A stretch of DNA of 31,777 bases, from the IMG/VR virus record IMGVR_UViG_3300031753_000030, positions 1 through 31,777 of that record; one strand, given 5' to 3'. Below the pieces are notes generated by a model. The model saw nothing but the letters and a program-made list of their open reading frames with translations. It had not been told where the DNA came from and did no database searches. Of the stretch, positions 12,080 to 20,436 are shown in pieces; position 1 is the stretch's first letter; every line of letters starts with the position of its first letter. The translations under genes were made by a program, and so were the position numbers. This DNA comes from a virus.

Positions 12080-12911
12080 TACTGCCGCGCCGGTTAGCGA
12101 TAAAGAGGTCCTTGCCGGCCTGAGGGAAGAGGTATATCTCGAGGACGTAGGGAAGAAGCTCGAGGAGACCAAGGCAGCTGAGAAGAAAGCTGCTGAGGAA
12201 GCTGAAGCGAAGAAGAAAGCTGAAGCCGACGCGAAGATGCGCGCCGAAGCGCAAGCTGCGCTGCCTGACGATCCTCGCGTGAAGGCGCTCTCGGAAGCGC
12301 TACGTATCAGCGAGGAAGCTCGTGAGCGTGCGCTTGCCGCAGTTCGCGCTACGCCTGCGTCGGCTGCGCCAATCTCGGCTGAGGATAAGGACCTGTCTAC
12401 GGAGGAGATGAACAAGCTCTTCCAAGACAATCCCCTCGCTGCGATTGACAAGCTTCTTGCCAAGCGGGAGAAGGTTCTTATTGACAACGTCAACTCCCGT
12501 CTGGGCTCCCTCGCGCAGAACAACGCTGAGACCGCTCGTGAACAGGCCGAGCGTAAGTACCCTGACGAGTTCCGTGTCTTCGGCCGGAAGATCGACGAGG
12601 CGATTCAGCGCTTACCGAACCCTGCGGCGTTGACGTCTCTCAAGAACTGGGACGACTTCATGGCCTGGTTCAGGGGACAGACAGGAAACTTCGACACTCT
12701 CGTCAACGACCGCGCAGAGCGCGCCAAGACGAAAGCTGCCGAGGATGCTCGCGCAGCGCAGGCCGCAGGTGCTGGAGCGCATACAGTGTCCACCATCAGA
12801 GCCCCCGTCATGACGAGCGACGGAGGTCTTGATCCTGTGGCGAAGGAGATCGCCAAGACGATGGGTATGTCAGAGGAGGACTACGTTCTATGGCGGAAAG
12901 CAGGCCAGTAG
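12072..12911 (+). CDS. Scaffolding protein, putative
   Basis: 279 aa from ATG 12072 with GAGGGAGAA upstream (an in-frame ATG at 12042 lacks a site). It is highly charged and helical. Residues about 25-65 are Glu/Lys/Ala coiled coil (EAKKKAEADAKMRAEAQAAL), followed by an acidic mid-region 'DLSTEEMNKLFQDNPLAAID', a helical part and a C-terminal region 'DPVAKEIAKTMGMSEEDYVL'. Position between portal and coat genes, acidity and coiled coils fit a scaffold that directs coat assembly and then leaves. Confidence 0.75.
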   Translation: MADTAAPVSDKEVLAGLREEVYLEDVGKKLEETKAAEKKAAEEAEAKKKAEADAKMRAEAQAALPDDPRVKALSEALRISEEARERALAAVRATPASAAPISAEDKDLSTEEMNKLFQDNPLAAIDKLLAKREKVLIDNVNSRLGSLAQNNAETAREQAERKYPDEFRVFGRKIDEAIQRLPNPAALTSLKNWDDFMAWFRGQTGNFDTLVNDRAERAKTKAAEDARAAQAAGAGAHTVSTIRAPVMTSDGGLDPVAKEIAKTMGMSEEDYVLWRKAGQ

Positions 12912-13384
12912 ACGAGAAGGCTCCTGAGCCAACGAGGTCTGATCTTCGGAGGCAGCTCGAAGACATTGCTCGGAAGCTCAGTCGAGTCGAGGGTCAGAAG
13001 CGTAGCGGCGCTAGTGAGCGCACGCCTCGGGCGAGGATGCTCGACGCGTCGCCGTTGGAGAAGAAAGACCCTGAGCATCACTACCGCTACAACAACACGG
13101 ACGACGCTGGGCAGATCCAAATCTCGGTAGACGATGGGTACGAAGCCGTGCCCGAAGGGGAGTGCGAAGCTGCAGGTGTCCGTGCACAGGTGGGTGAGGT
13201 GAGACTGATGAGGGTCTCTCGTGAAAAGCACGAGGAGGAAGTCGAACGGCAGCGCGAGCTTCACAAGAGTCGTCTGGAGGCTCATCGGACAGAGGTGCGA
13301 AGCGTAGCAGAGGCAGTCTCGAAAGAGCTCCGGGATCGGCATGGCATCAGAGTCCCGGTCGAGCGTCTCTTAGTGGACGAGTGA
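12890..13384 (+). CDS. Minor head protein, putative
   Basis: 164 aa; ATG 12890 overlaps the scaffold end by 22 nt, with AGGAGG about 10 nt upstream. A basic helical N-terminus (RRQLEDIARKLSRVEGQKR) leads to 'DPEHHYRYNNTDDAGQIQIS' and 'VDDGYEAVPEG', then 'VGEVRLMRVSREKHEEEVER'. This order (HYRW/YRY, GYE, VGD/VGE-LMR, Lys/Glu helix) recurs in small proteins encoded just before phage coat genes. Exact role unknown. Confidence 0.6.
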   Translation: MAESRPVDEKAPEPTRSDLRRQLEDIARKLSRVEGQKRSGASERTPRARMLDASPLEKKDPEHHYRYNNTDDAGQIQISVDDGYEAVPEGECEAAGVRAQVGEVRLMRVSREKHEEEVERQRELHKSRLEAHRTEVRSVAEAVSKELRDRHGIRVPVERLLVDE

Positions 13385-13393
13385 GGAGGCATA

Positions 13394-13891
13394 GTGTCGC
13401 AATTTCCAGCCTTCATCGCTCACGGCAATCCGCAAGCGGAGGGACGGGTAGGGCAGTATACGTTCCTCTCAACGGACACGTCGCAGCCGGGGGACCTAGT
13501 GTTCCTCGATACGGCGGATAACAACGTCAAGAAGTGCGGAGCGAACCCGGCAGCGATTCTCGGAATCTGTTTGGGCTTTGCGCCAACGGCACCGCAAGTT
13601 GCCCTCGGTCTGAAGCCTCAGCCGTATCCGGTGAATCAGATGCTGGTGGAGATTCTCACTGGCGACGTCACCGTGGGCTTGAGCAGTCTCGTAACACCGG
13701 CGGTAGCATACCTGACACGAGCGCAGGACATCGCGAACGTGAACATCTCGACTGGTGCAGGTATCCGGTCGTTCTGGCAGGTGCTTTCTACTACCGCGAA
13801 TACGCGGGTCAGAGTCATTGACATCGACGTAGTGAACGGTATCTTCTACGTTCGCTTCCTCGATGCCAACCTACAGGCACTCTCAAGCTAG
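13394..13891 (+). CDS. Putative head decoration protein, 165 aa
   Basis: GTG 13394 with GAGGAGG upstream. A beta-rich small protein: 'QYTFLSTDTSQPGDLVFLDT', 'AILGICLGFAPTAPQVALGL', 'MLVEILTGDVTVGLSSLVTP', ending 'GIFYVRFLDANLQALSS'. The order scaffold, small beta protein, coat protein is typical for head decoration or cement proteins. Identification by position and composition only. Confidence 0.55.
   Translation: MSQFPAFIAHGNPQAEGRVGQYTFLSTDTSQPGDLVFLDTADNNVKKCGANPAAILGICLGFAPTAPQVALGLKPQPYPVNQMLVEILTGDVTVGLSSLVTPAVAYLTRAQDIANVNISTGAGIRSFWQVLSTTANTRVRVIDIDVVNGIFYVRFLDANLQALSS
13818..13845 (+). promoter_or_regulatory. Possible internal promoter ahead of the coat gene
   Basis: TTGACA (13818-13823), 16 nt, TATCTT (13840-13845), inside the decoration-like gene and about 60 bp before the coat gene. 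The -35 is perfect but the match could arise by chance in coding sequence. Confidence 0.3.
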
Positions 13892-13907
13892 GAAAGGAGC
13901 CTAGACA

Positions 13908-14801
13908 ATGGTCATGGTTCGTGGCGCCTTTTCGAACTTATTGGCGCCTGGCTTTAGGAAAATCGTCTTCGAGACGTACAAGGAACGTCCGACCGAGGGC
14001 GATCGCTGGATCAACATGAATAAGAGCCAACGGGCGTATGAGGAAGACTTCCCCATCGCCGGTTTCGGCACACTGTTGAGCAAGGCGGAAGGTCAGCCGG
14101 TTACGTTCCAGGACGCGATTCAGGGAGTGCTGGTCCGCTATCTCTGGACCACGTTCGGCCTCGGATTCAGAATCACCGAGGAGATGATGGAGGACGATCT
14201 GTACGGCATCATGGGAGCGAAGATGTCGAAGGCTCTGGGTCGCTCCGCAAGGAACAACTTCGAGATCGTGGCGCACGCAGTGCTGAACAACGCGTTCAAC
14301 ACAGCGATCAACGGTTTCGAGGCAGGCGTGTCGCTGATCTCGACGAGCCACACGACGCTGCGTGGCCTGTCAGCGACTAATCGCCCTGTGACGGACACCG
14401 GCATCAGCTTGCCCGCAGTTCAGGCTGCCATCGAGGCGTTCCATGCCTTGAACGACGAGTCTGGCCTGCCCGTCATGTTCATTCCGAAGTACGTGCTCTA
14501 CAACCCTGGCGACCACTGGATCGTCAATCAGATCCTGAAATCGGAGAAGCTGCCAGGCAGCAACCAGAACGACATCAACCAGTTGTCCCGTGAAGGGTTG
14601 ACGCCGCTGCTGTCGCACTATCTCACGGACCCGTTGTCGTGGTATATCATCGCAGACAACCATGATCTCAATTACTTTGACCGTCGCGCACCTCGTTTAA
14701 CGAATACAGACGATTTCGAGACAGGTGACGCTAAGTTCAAGTTGACTCGTCGAAACGGGTCAGGCTTCGGAGACTGGCGCGGTGTCTACGGCTCGCCATA
14801 G
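13908..14801 (+). CDS. Major capsid protein
   Basis: 297 aa, ATG 13908 with AAAGGAG upstream. Gene order (portal, scaffold, decoration, then this) and sequence fit an HK97-fold coat protein of the Mu gpT-like type. Signs are the N-terminal arm 'PGFRKIVFETYKERPTEGDR', the conserved 'FGTLLSKAEGQPVTFQDAIQ' and 'GLGFRITEEMMEDDLYGIMG', a spine helix region around residues 105-140, and a C-terminal 'YIIADNHDLNYFDRRAPRLT', where coat proteins usually carry the P-domain strand. Forms the icosahedral shell. Confidence 0.85.
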   Translation: MVMVRGAFSNLLAPGFRKIVFETYKERPTEGDRWINMNKSQRAYEEDFPIAGFGTLLSKAEGQPVTFQDAIQGVLVRYLWTTFGLGFRITEEMMEDDLYGIMGAKMSKALGRSARNNFEIVAHAVLNNAFNTAINGFEAGVSLISTSHTTLRGLSATNRPVTDTGISLPAVQAAIEAFHALNDESGLPVMFIPKYVLYNPGDHWIVNQILKSEKLPGSNQNDINQLSREGLTPLLSHYLTDPLSWYIIADNHDLNYFDRRAPRLTNTDDFETGDAKFKLTRRNGSGFGDWRGVYGSP

Positions 14802-14810
14802 GAGACAGAC

Positions 14811-15578
14811 ATGCCGCTGAAACCATTAACAGGTTCGGCCTACCCCTACCCTAGCGGTAGGGCGGTCACAACCAACCGCCGCGGCATCCAGAGGGGTGGG
14901 TCACTGGTGTATCACCAAACGTGGCCTGCTCCCTCGACGGCGGCAGCAAATGATATCACGACGGCAACGTTGGGGCCGAACGCAGTAACGACCAACCTGC
15001 CGTTGAACGGGACGTTGGCGAATACCGCAGGTACGGCAGCGACGCTGTTGCCGACCTACGGGCCGTTCACAGGTGGGCGTAACGTGGTGATTACAGTCAC
15101 TCACGCAACGTCCATTGTCGCAGTGAGCGGTACGATCTTCGGTACCGACGTGTACGGTGTCGCGATCAGTGAGAACTGGTCCGTCTCGGCCACAGGCACA
15201 TCGAAGACCTACACGTCCGCGTGCGCGTTCAAGAGGATCACATCTATCACCATCACTTCGGCAGGTAACGCTTCTACCGATACGATCACAGTTGGTGATG
15301 GCGTAGTGCTCGGCTTGGACGTGATCTGTTCAGTGGGCACCGCTGCTGGCCTCGCTGGGGCGGCGGAGAAGGAGATCGTGAACGGAGCGCTTGTCGCGAC
15401 GGGACTGTTGGCCCTTACAGGGATCACAATCTCGACCGCAGGCGTCATCTCAGTTCCCGCTGCGGGGGCAGCGCAGGATCGTAGAGGCACGTACGCCCCG
15501 GCGTCAGCGCCGAACGGCGTGCAGAACTACGACGTGTGGTATCTTTCAGACTACCCGGAGTATAGCGGCGGCGCATAG
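14811..15578 (+). CDS. Beta-rich head or tail structural protein, 255 aa
   Basis: ATG 14811, 10 nt after the coat stop, with GGAGACAG upstream. The first 45 residues are Pro/Tyr/Gly-rich (YPYPSGRAVTTNRRGIQRGG). The rest is Thr/Ala/Val/Gly-rich and beta-predicted (GRNVVITVTHATSIVAVSGT, RITSITITSAGNASTDTITV), like Ig-like or head-fibre decorations. The same style recurs in the gene at 22349. It ends immediately before dyad copy 5. Confidence 0.65.
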   Translation: MPLKPLTGSAYPYPSGRAVTTNRRGIQRGGSLVYHQTWPAPSTAAANDITTATLGPNAVTTNLPLNGTLANTAGTAATLLPTYGPFTGGRNVVITVTHATSIVAVSGTIFGTDVYGVAISENWSVSATGTSKTYTSACAFKRITSITITSAGNASTDTITVGDGVVLGLDVICSVGTAAGLAGAAEKEIVNGALVATGLLALTGITISTAGVISVPAAGAAQDRRGTYAPASAPNGVQNYDVWYLSDYPEYSGGA

Positions 15579-15596
15579 TTGTCCAGATTTGGACAA
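15579..15596 (+). promoter_or_regulatory. 18-bp dyad copy 5 (TTGTCCA-GATT-TGGACAA)
   Basis: Perfect arms. It begins the nucleotide after the TAG of the previous gene and ends within 1-2 nt of the GAGGAG Shine-Dalgarno of the next gene. In mRNA it would be a 7-bp hairpin abutting the ribosome site. Confidence 0.8.
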
Positions 15597-15603
15597 GAGG
15601 AGT

Positions 15604-15900
15604 ATGAAGAGACTCATCGCAGTCGGAGTGACGGGCTCATGGGAAGGCGATTGGCAGCCAGCTCAAGGGAACGAGGTGGCTGTCGTCGCCTATCCTGTGG
15701 GAGAAGAAGAGCGTGTCATCTTAGAGATCGTTGACAAAGGAGGTATCGCCTGGAGCCTACTTTTGTCCGAAGGCATCGCAGCTTCGCTAGACGAGAAGAA
15801 ACTCGCACGCTACCGAGTAGTTAAGGACGGTAGTAGAGCCACGGTTCAGACGCCGACGACTGTGGAGATGATACTATCAAATGGCTCGTCATCTACATGA
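15604..15900 (+). CDS. Hypothetical protein, 98 aa
   Basis: ATG 15604 with AGAGGAG directly after dyad copy 5; the longer frame from 15391 lies inside the previous gene and is rejected. It reads MKRLIAVGVTGSWEGDWQPA and 'EVAVVAYPVGEEERVILEIV', a small beta-rich domain with a Ser/Thr-rich end. No family recognised. It sits in the head-completion region. Confidence 0.6.
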   Translation: MKRLIAVGVTGSWEGDWQPAQGNEVAVVAYPVGEEERVILEIVDKGGIAWSLLLSEGIAASLDEKKLARYRVVKDGSRATVQTPTTVEMILSNGSSST

Positions 15901-16252
15901 CCTAGGGACGCTTACCATCCCGAACGGCGGGACATTCAGTCCTGCGTACACAGGCTCAAGCCCTGGACAGGTGCAGGCTGTGCTAGGCGCTATGTCGAGC
16001 CTGGTGATCTTTGCGCCAGCTACGCTACCTGAGGTCATCAACGTCGAGGTCTCACCGATCCGTTCTCCGAACGAGGTCTGGAGCGTGCTGCAGTGGCAGC
16101 CTGGCACGACGATAGTTATTGGGGCAGGTCTAGCCGTGAATATTCCACTCGTCGCCGGGTTCAGGTCGCTTCGCATGTTCGCGACAAGCGCGGTCGGTGG
16201 AGCCAGAGTGTTCACGCTCTGCGCTCAAGTCGACGCGGATTACGAGAGCTGA
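15881..16252 (+). CDS. Structural protein, tandem paralogue A, 123 aa
   Basis: ATG 15881, overlapping the previous gene by 20 nt. MARHLHDLGTLTIPNGGTFS aligns with the start of the next gene (MAKHQHRLGDLVIKKGEKAS). Both then share a 'VIFAPATLP' / 'VTIYAPAELT' strand, 'EVSP' / 'EVQP', 'NIPL' and a terminal 'RVF-L---VD'. It is a small beta-sandwich candidate. The pair probably arose by duplication; role unknown, possibly head fibre or adaptor. Confidence 0.65.
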   Translation: MARHLHDLGTLTIPNGGTFSPAYTGSSPGQVQAVLGAMSSLVIFAPATLPEVINVEVSPIRSPNEVWSVLQWQPGTTIVIGAGLAVNIPLVAGFRSLRMFATSAVGGARVFTLCAQVDADYES

Positions 16253-16254
16253 TC

Positions 16255-16593
16255 ATGGCTAAGCATCAACATCGTCTTGGTGACTTAGTCATCAAGAAGG
16301 GCGAGAAGGCCTCGAACCCTATCGAGATTCACGCTCGTACGGGGACGATAGCGGTGGTGACTATCTACGCGCCAGCGGAGCTAACTGGCGAGACGATGCA
16401 GTTCGAGGTGCAACCGGAGAAGGATGCTGACTGGTGCTGGTTCTACCATAAGGGCGACGCTGTGAAAGTCGCTTCGCCGCGGTCAGCGTTCAACATCCCG
16501 CTACCGGCTTGCCATGCGATGCGAGTCATCAGCGGGATACCTGTCAAGGCCGATCGAGTATTCAAGGTCTTCACGCTCCTCGAGGTTGACTAG
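16255..16593 (+). CDS. Structural protein, tandem paralogue B, 112 aa
   Basis: ATG 16255, two nt after the stop of paralogue A; the longer frame from 16093 lies inside A. It shares the MA[RK]HxHxLGxLxI start, the NIPLPA strand and the RVFKVFTLLEVD end with its neighbour. It differs in the middle (KDADWCWFYHKGDAVKVASP), which is more charged and aromatic and may be the binding face. Confidence 0.65.
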   Translation: MAKHQHRLGDLVIKKGEKASNPIEIHARTGTIAVVTIYAPAELTGETMQFEVQPEKDADWCWFYHKGDAVKVASPRSAFNIPLPACHAMRVISGIPVKADRVFKVFTLLEVD

Positions 16594-16967
16594 TGGCAGC
16601 GACGACGGTAATAGCTCCGCTAACGATCGTTCTTGGCGCTTCGACGCTAGGTCCATGGAGCGTGCCGGAGGGCAGTAGTCGCTATGTGCTAGAACTCGAC
16701 ATGGCGAACTTGACGCTAGGCCTTACCATCGAGTGTGACTACTCGCCAGACGGTGGCACTACGTGGGAGGTGCTAGGCGCTGCTACGTTCCCTGGACCCT
16801 TCATGGAAGGGCTACAACTCAACACTACGCTCGAGTTCGGCGTGGTGCTTGGAGCTACTGGTGATCCGACGCAGCGGGTGGTAGCGACTAGTAACGCCCA
16901 GGTACGCTTCGTGCTCAACAATGCCCTTGCGTTCGCCTCGGCAGGCGGCACTATGGTGGCTTCGTGA
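16593..16967 (+). CDS. Beta-rich structural protein, 124 aa
   Basis: GTG 16593 overlaps the previous stop (TAGTG). It reads MAATTVIAPLTIVLGASTLG, 'YVLELDMANLTLGLTIECDY', then 'SPDGGTTWEVLGAATFPGPF'. The 'ldm..l..gltie.eySpDGGtTWe.lgaatfpG' pattern is a beta-sandwich fold seen in phage minor structural proteins. It probably belongs with the preceding paralogues in one assembly. Confidence 0.6.
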   Translation: MAATTVIAPLTIVLGASTLGPWSVPEGSSRYVLELDMANLTLGLTIECDYSPDGGTTWEVLGAATFPGPFMEGLQLNTTLEFGVVLGATGDPTQRVVATSNAQVRFVLNNALAFASAGGTMVAS

Positions 16968-17725
16968 TCGTTGCCTCGTCGTCTCGTCATGGTGGATTAA
17001 AGACACCGCCTGCCGGTGGAGGCTGCGTCGGTAACGTCAACGATATCGGCTTCCCGAATGTGCCAGGGACGTGGACAACAGTCATTAGCGACTACGACTG
17101 CTCTGCCTTTGGCGCAGGTGGGTGGAGCACGAACGGAGGGACGCTACAGGCGATCACAAGCGACGCTTGCGCGCCGAAGGCTCCTCAGAAGAACTGGCAA
17201 TACACCTTCGACCAGGGCGACACGGGCCTGTGCGGCTCGGGGCCCGCGCTCCAGTACATCAGCGGTCTAAACATTCAAAAGCTCTATGCGGGCTGCTACG
17301 TCAAGTTCTCCAATCCCTTCGACTTCTTCGGCAACAACATCAACTTCCCGAACAACGGGGAGGTGCACCTCCATGCGGTCCTGACGTCGGGTGGCGGCTC
17401 GATCGTCCAGGACATCTACTCGGACCACGTCGAGGTCGTCAACGAGGACGATCCGGGCGGGACAACAAACTACGACAGCAGCACCGGTACGTACTCGATC
17501 GGCGTCTACCATCTCCTCGAGACCATCTATGACATGGTCGGGGCGACGGTGACGGTCTATGTCGATGGCGTGCAGGTTCTCAGCGCGAGTACGAGTTTCA
17601 ACAGCGACCACATCACGGAGTTCCACTGGAGCAACACCTGGGGCGGCTGCACGCTCGGACAGGGTGTCGCGCCGGCCTTCACCTGCTACACCTGGTGCAA
17701 CCATATCCACTTGGTGAGCCCGTGA
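16964..17725 (+). CDS. Lectin/polysaccharide-lyase-like jelly-roll protein, 253 aa
   Basis: GTG 16964 in a GTGA overlap. After a short Gly/Pro head, residues about 60-250 look like a concanavalin-type jelly roll: 'KLYAGCYVKFSNPFDFFG', 'NNGEVHLHAVLTS', 'GATVTVYVDGVQVL', 'DHITEFHWSNTWGGC'. That pattern occurs in glycan-binding LamG-like domains and heparin-lyase-type folds. It has several Cys. The stretch from about 17160 to 17700 uses noticeably more G/C-ending codons than its neighbours, which suggests recent acquisition. It may bind or cut host surface glycan; activity not provable here. Confidence 0.6.
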   Translation: MIVASSSRHGGLKTPPAGGGCVGNVNDIGFPNVPGTWTTVISDYDCSAFGAGGWSTNGGTLQAITSDACAPKAPQKNWQYTFDQGDTGLCGSGPALQYISGLNIQKLYAGCYVKFSNPFDFFGNNINFPNNGEVHLHAVLTSGGGSIVQDIYSDHVEVVNEDDPGGTTNYDSSTGTYSIGVYHLLETIYDMVGATVTVYVDGVQVLSASTSFNSDHITEFHWSNTWGGCTLGQGVAPAFTCYTWCNHIHLVSP

Positions 17726-19488
17726 GGTCGGTCTGGGTTGCAGAGCAGAATCTACCTGTATCCTCTCGCGGGCACGGGTTCCGCTGGCCGAAGCTCAAGG
17801 TAGGTTGCCGCCGCTCGAGACAGCATGCATGGCACGTGGTGCATTACAAGCTACGCTTGCCTATAGCTCCGATACCGATCCTCTCGTGGTGGGGGCCGGT
17901 GTTGTCTGTAGTGCTACTGCACATGCTGTCTGAGCAACCAGAGATGTTAGCAGACGATCATTTCGGTGCGCTGCTTACTGATCCGTACCGTAGTCGCATC
18001 TGGTGGAAGGGTCAGTGGCGTACGCTCCAAGGCGGCGTGAATACTCCGACAATGGTGCAGCACATTGCGGGGCCGATCTACAGTCCTGTCGCTATTCCAG
18101 ACATGACGCTTCGGCTGCCGAACCTAACGCTACTGAACAATCTAGTCGTTGTGAGCGTCACAGTCGGATCGACTACGACTACGTTCACAATGAGCGATAA
18201 CAAGGGATCGACGTACACCGCAGGCCCTACGGCCAATGACGCGAGCGCTCCTCAGAAGGCGTCAATGTTCTACGCGCCGGGCTGTCAAGCAGGAATCGCG
18301 ACGATTAAGGCTACGTTAAGCGCGAGTACGGTTAGCCTTGCAATGATGGCGACGGAGTTCTATAACGTACAGACGACGACGCCGAGTGATGGGTCGAACA
18401 CTGCAGTCGTGGCGAGCGGCGGCACGGCGGCTTTTGACGCTGGAAGCGTGACTACGGGAACTAGCGGCGACCTCGGATACATCTACGCGATTGACGACGG
18501 CGGTTTCGAGCCGTGGACATGCGCTCATCCTACTCAGGGAACTGGCGGCACGCTGCTTTCTGCGTACGGCGAGTCGGCACAGACCGGAGGCATGGCTGCT
18601 GGGTTCACTGTACAGACGGCAAGCGGTGCGATCGACTTGAGCATGGTGATTACGACTACAGGCTCGGTGCCTTCATACATCGCGCTGGTGCAATGGTTCA
18701 AGAGTGCAGCGGCGGGGACTGCTCCTTCTATTACGCCACGGATTCAGCGAGTTCGGATGATGTCTATTCCTGACAACACTACAGCGATCCCAAAGGCGCA
18801 GATTCCCTGTGGAGACAACCTCGTAGTTGTGCTATCGCATAGCTCACCGAATGATATGACGCTTGTGAGCGACAGTAATAGCAATACGTACACGAGTGCG
18901 GCTGTGGATCACTCTACAGGCGGGGCGAACTTCATCTACTCGCACATCTGGTACGCAGCGAATGCTACGACAGGCGATACACTATCGCTCTCCGTCACGT
19001 GGCCTGCGAGCACTATTGGAATTACGTTTAGCGTTCTCGACATAACGGGCGCTTCTACAAGTCCGTTTGTCGTAGCAGCGGCGACGCACGGCGATCAGAC
19101 GACTGTAAACGGCAACCCGAATATTCTGCCAGGGACGACAGTAGCTCCGACAGCGGCAGGGCAGTTAGCAGTTGGCGTCGGTGACCAGGATACTGCGACA
19201 TGCACGGGAGTGACGACAGGAGTGTTCTTACTCCCTACATGGTCTACGCAGAACGAGGGTGGAACTCCTAGCGGAGCAGGCGACTTTTTCACTGACGATG
19301 CTATGCTTGCTAGCTACTACACTCCTAGCGGATCGTCGTTCACCTTTAGCTGGATTTTCTCGGCACAGGCTCAGGTATCAGGCGTCGGAAACTGGTGTAC
19401 GGCAGTTGCGGTATTTCAGGGAGCAGCTGGCGGTGGCGCGCCTCAGCCGGTAGTGAGGTCGCAGGCGGTTCAGCGGTCAGTCACATAA
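17722..19488 (+). CDS. Large beta-rich fibre-like protein with duplicated domain, 588 aa
   Basis: GTG 17722 in a GTGA overlap with the jelly-roll gene; a longer frame from 17695 starts inside it. The N-terminal part is basic, with a hydrophobic stretch (LPIAPIPILSWWGPVLSVVL), perhaps an anchor. Two similar beta domains of about 230 residues follow. Each has 'NNLVVVSVTVGS'/'DNLVVVLSHSSP', 'SDNKGSTYT'/'SDSNSNTYT', 'MFYAPGCQAG'/'IWYAANATTG' and 'TEFYNV'/'LDITGA'. Related sequence recurs at the start of the 20437 gene. Likely a tail-fibre or appendage protein; no enzyme motif seen. Confidence 0.7.
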   Translation: MRSVWVAEQNLPVSSRGHGFRWPKLKVGCRRSRQHAWHVVHYKLRLPIAPIPILSWWGPVLSVVLLHMLSEQPEMLADDHFGALLTDPYRSRIWWKGQWRTLQGGVNTPTMVQHIAGPIYSPVAIPDMTLRLPNLTLLNNLVVVSVTVGSTTTTFTMSDNKGSTYTAGPTANDASAPQKASMFYAPGCQAGIATIKATLSASTVSLAMMATEFYNVQTTTPSDGSNTAVVASGGTAAFDAGSVTTGTSGDLGYIYAIDDGGFEPWTCAHPTQGTGGTLLSAYGESAQTGGMAAGFTVQTASGAIDLSMVITTTGSVPSYIALVQWFKSAAAGTAPSITPRIQRVRMMSIPDNTTAIPKAQIPCGDNLVVVLSHSSPNDMTLVSDSNSNTYTSAAVDHSTGGANFIYSHIWYAANATTGDTLSLSVTWPASTIGITFSVLDITGASTSPFVVAAATHGDQTTVNGNPNILPGTTVAPTAAGQLAVGVGDQDTATCTGVTTGVFLLPTWSTQNEGGTPSGAGDFFTDDAMLASYYTPSGSSFTFSWIFSAQAQVSGVGNWCTAVAVFQGAAGGGAPQPVVRSQAVQRSVT

Positions 19489-19503
19489 CCTCAGGGAGGT
19501 CGT

Positions 19504-19974
19504 ATGGCAGCGGGTTTCGTAGTGAAGAGTTCGACGACCGCAACGGCGCTTGTGGCCGCTACGGCGAAGACATGCTGCAACGTGATTCCTGGCGCGAACC
19601 GCCAGTGCATTCTGTGTGAGATCAGTAATTCGTTTGATGGTGTGACAGCGAGCAACGTGCCGGTACTGGTGGAGCTGGTCGGCTCGACGCAGGCAGGCGC
19701 AGGAACAAGCACTGCATTTACGCCATACCTCATCCGCGGTATTGGCGCAGCCACGGCGACAGGTCAGACCGACTACACCGCGGAGCCGACAGTGCTAACG
19801 CCGTTCAAGCACTGGCTCGTGACGCCTAACGGCGGACTGTTGGTGATTCAGTCCCCGCTCGGTCGCGAGGCGCAGACGAACCTCTCCGGCAGCGCGACGC
19901 TGCTCGGGATCGCGCTGAGAGACAACGCTCCAGCAGTGGTCAACAGCCGGACGTACATCGAGTTCGAAGAGTAA
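19504..19974 (+). CDS. Structural protein, 156 aa
   Basis: ATG 19504 with GGGAGG upstream. It reads MAAGFVVKSSTTATALVAAT, 'NRQCILCEISNSFDGVTASN', 'PVLVELVGSTQAGAGTSTAF', ending 'VVNSRTYIEFEE'. It is a compact beta-sandwich of a kind common among phage minor tail or head proteins. No enzymatic signature. Confidence 0.6.
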   Translation: MAAGFVVKSSTTATALVAATAKTCCNVIPGANRQCILCEISNSFDGVTASNVPVLVELVGSTQAGAGTSTAFTPYLIRGIGAATATGQTDYTAEPTVLTPFKHWLVTPNGGLLVIQSPLGREAQTNLSGSATLLGIALRDNAPAVVNSRTYIEFEE

Positions 19975-19977
19975 CAG

Positions 19978-20436
19978 ATGGCCGACGAGCCTATCGTTCG
20001 GAAGCTGCCGTTTCCGCCACAGGAGGCGGCAGCTCCGGCTCGTCCCTATCCACCGCCAGTGTTGAGGCCAGTAGCGCGCTGGCGGACGTGGGATGAGCCA
20101 GACAGGGATGTAGCAGTAGCGCAGTGGGTTGAGCGCGGGGTGTGCGTGGTGTTTCCTCGCGTATGGGTCGCGAAGCATGGGCAGGAGTCGATGATTGCTC
20201 ATGCGAAGGATAGGATTGCGGCGGTTGAAGCGATGGCAGGTGGTAGAGTGCTTCAGCCGGGGTCAGTGCTACTGGCGTTCACCAGGCACGTCGGCACTAT
20301 TGACCCGACAATCTCCGACGAGGCGATGATGAGGCACTTGCTTACCACTCGTCCACGTGAGGAGATCATTGACCCAGACGCGACGCGGAACATACTTTCA
20401 ACAGACCCTGACCATCCACTCGTGGATCATCCGTAA
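19978..20436 (+). CDS. Hypothetical protein, 152 aa
   Basis: ATG 19978, 4 nt after the previous stop. The N-terminal 40 residues are Pro-rich (LPFPPQEAAAPARPYPPPVL). A helical part with 'MIAHAKDRIAAVEAMAGGRV' and an acidic C-terminus (EEIIDPDATRNILSTDPDHP) follow. No family recognised. It ends exactly where the next gene begins. Confidence 0.6.
   Translation: MADEPIVRKLPFPPQEAAAPARPYPPPVLRPVARWRTWDEPDRDVAVAQWVERGVCVVFPRVWVAKHGQESMIAHAKDRIAAVEAMAGGRVLQPGSVLLAFTRHVGTIDPTISDEAMMRHLLTTRPREEIIDPDATRNILSTDPDHPLVDHP

Noticed and set aside
12452-12520. TTGACA-like strings in the scaffold gene as promoters
   Set aside because: No acceptable -10 at 16-18 nt; chance matches in coding sequence.
11918-12523. 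201-aa leftward open frame opposite the scaffold
   Set aside because: Ser/Ala-rich antisense shadow of the Glu/Lys/Ala-rich scaffold; no start signal.
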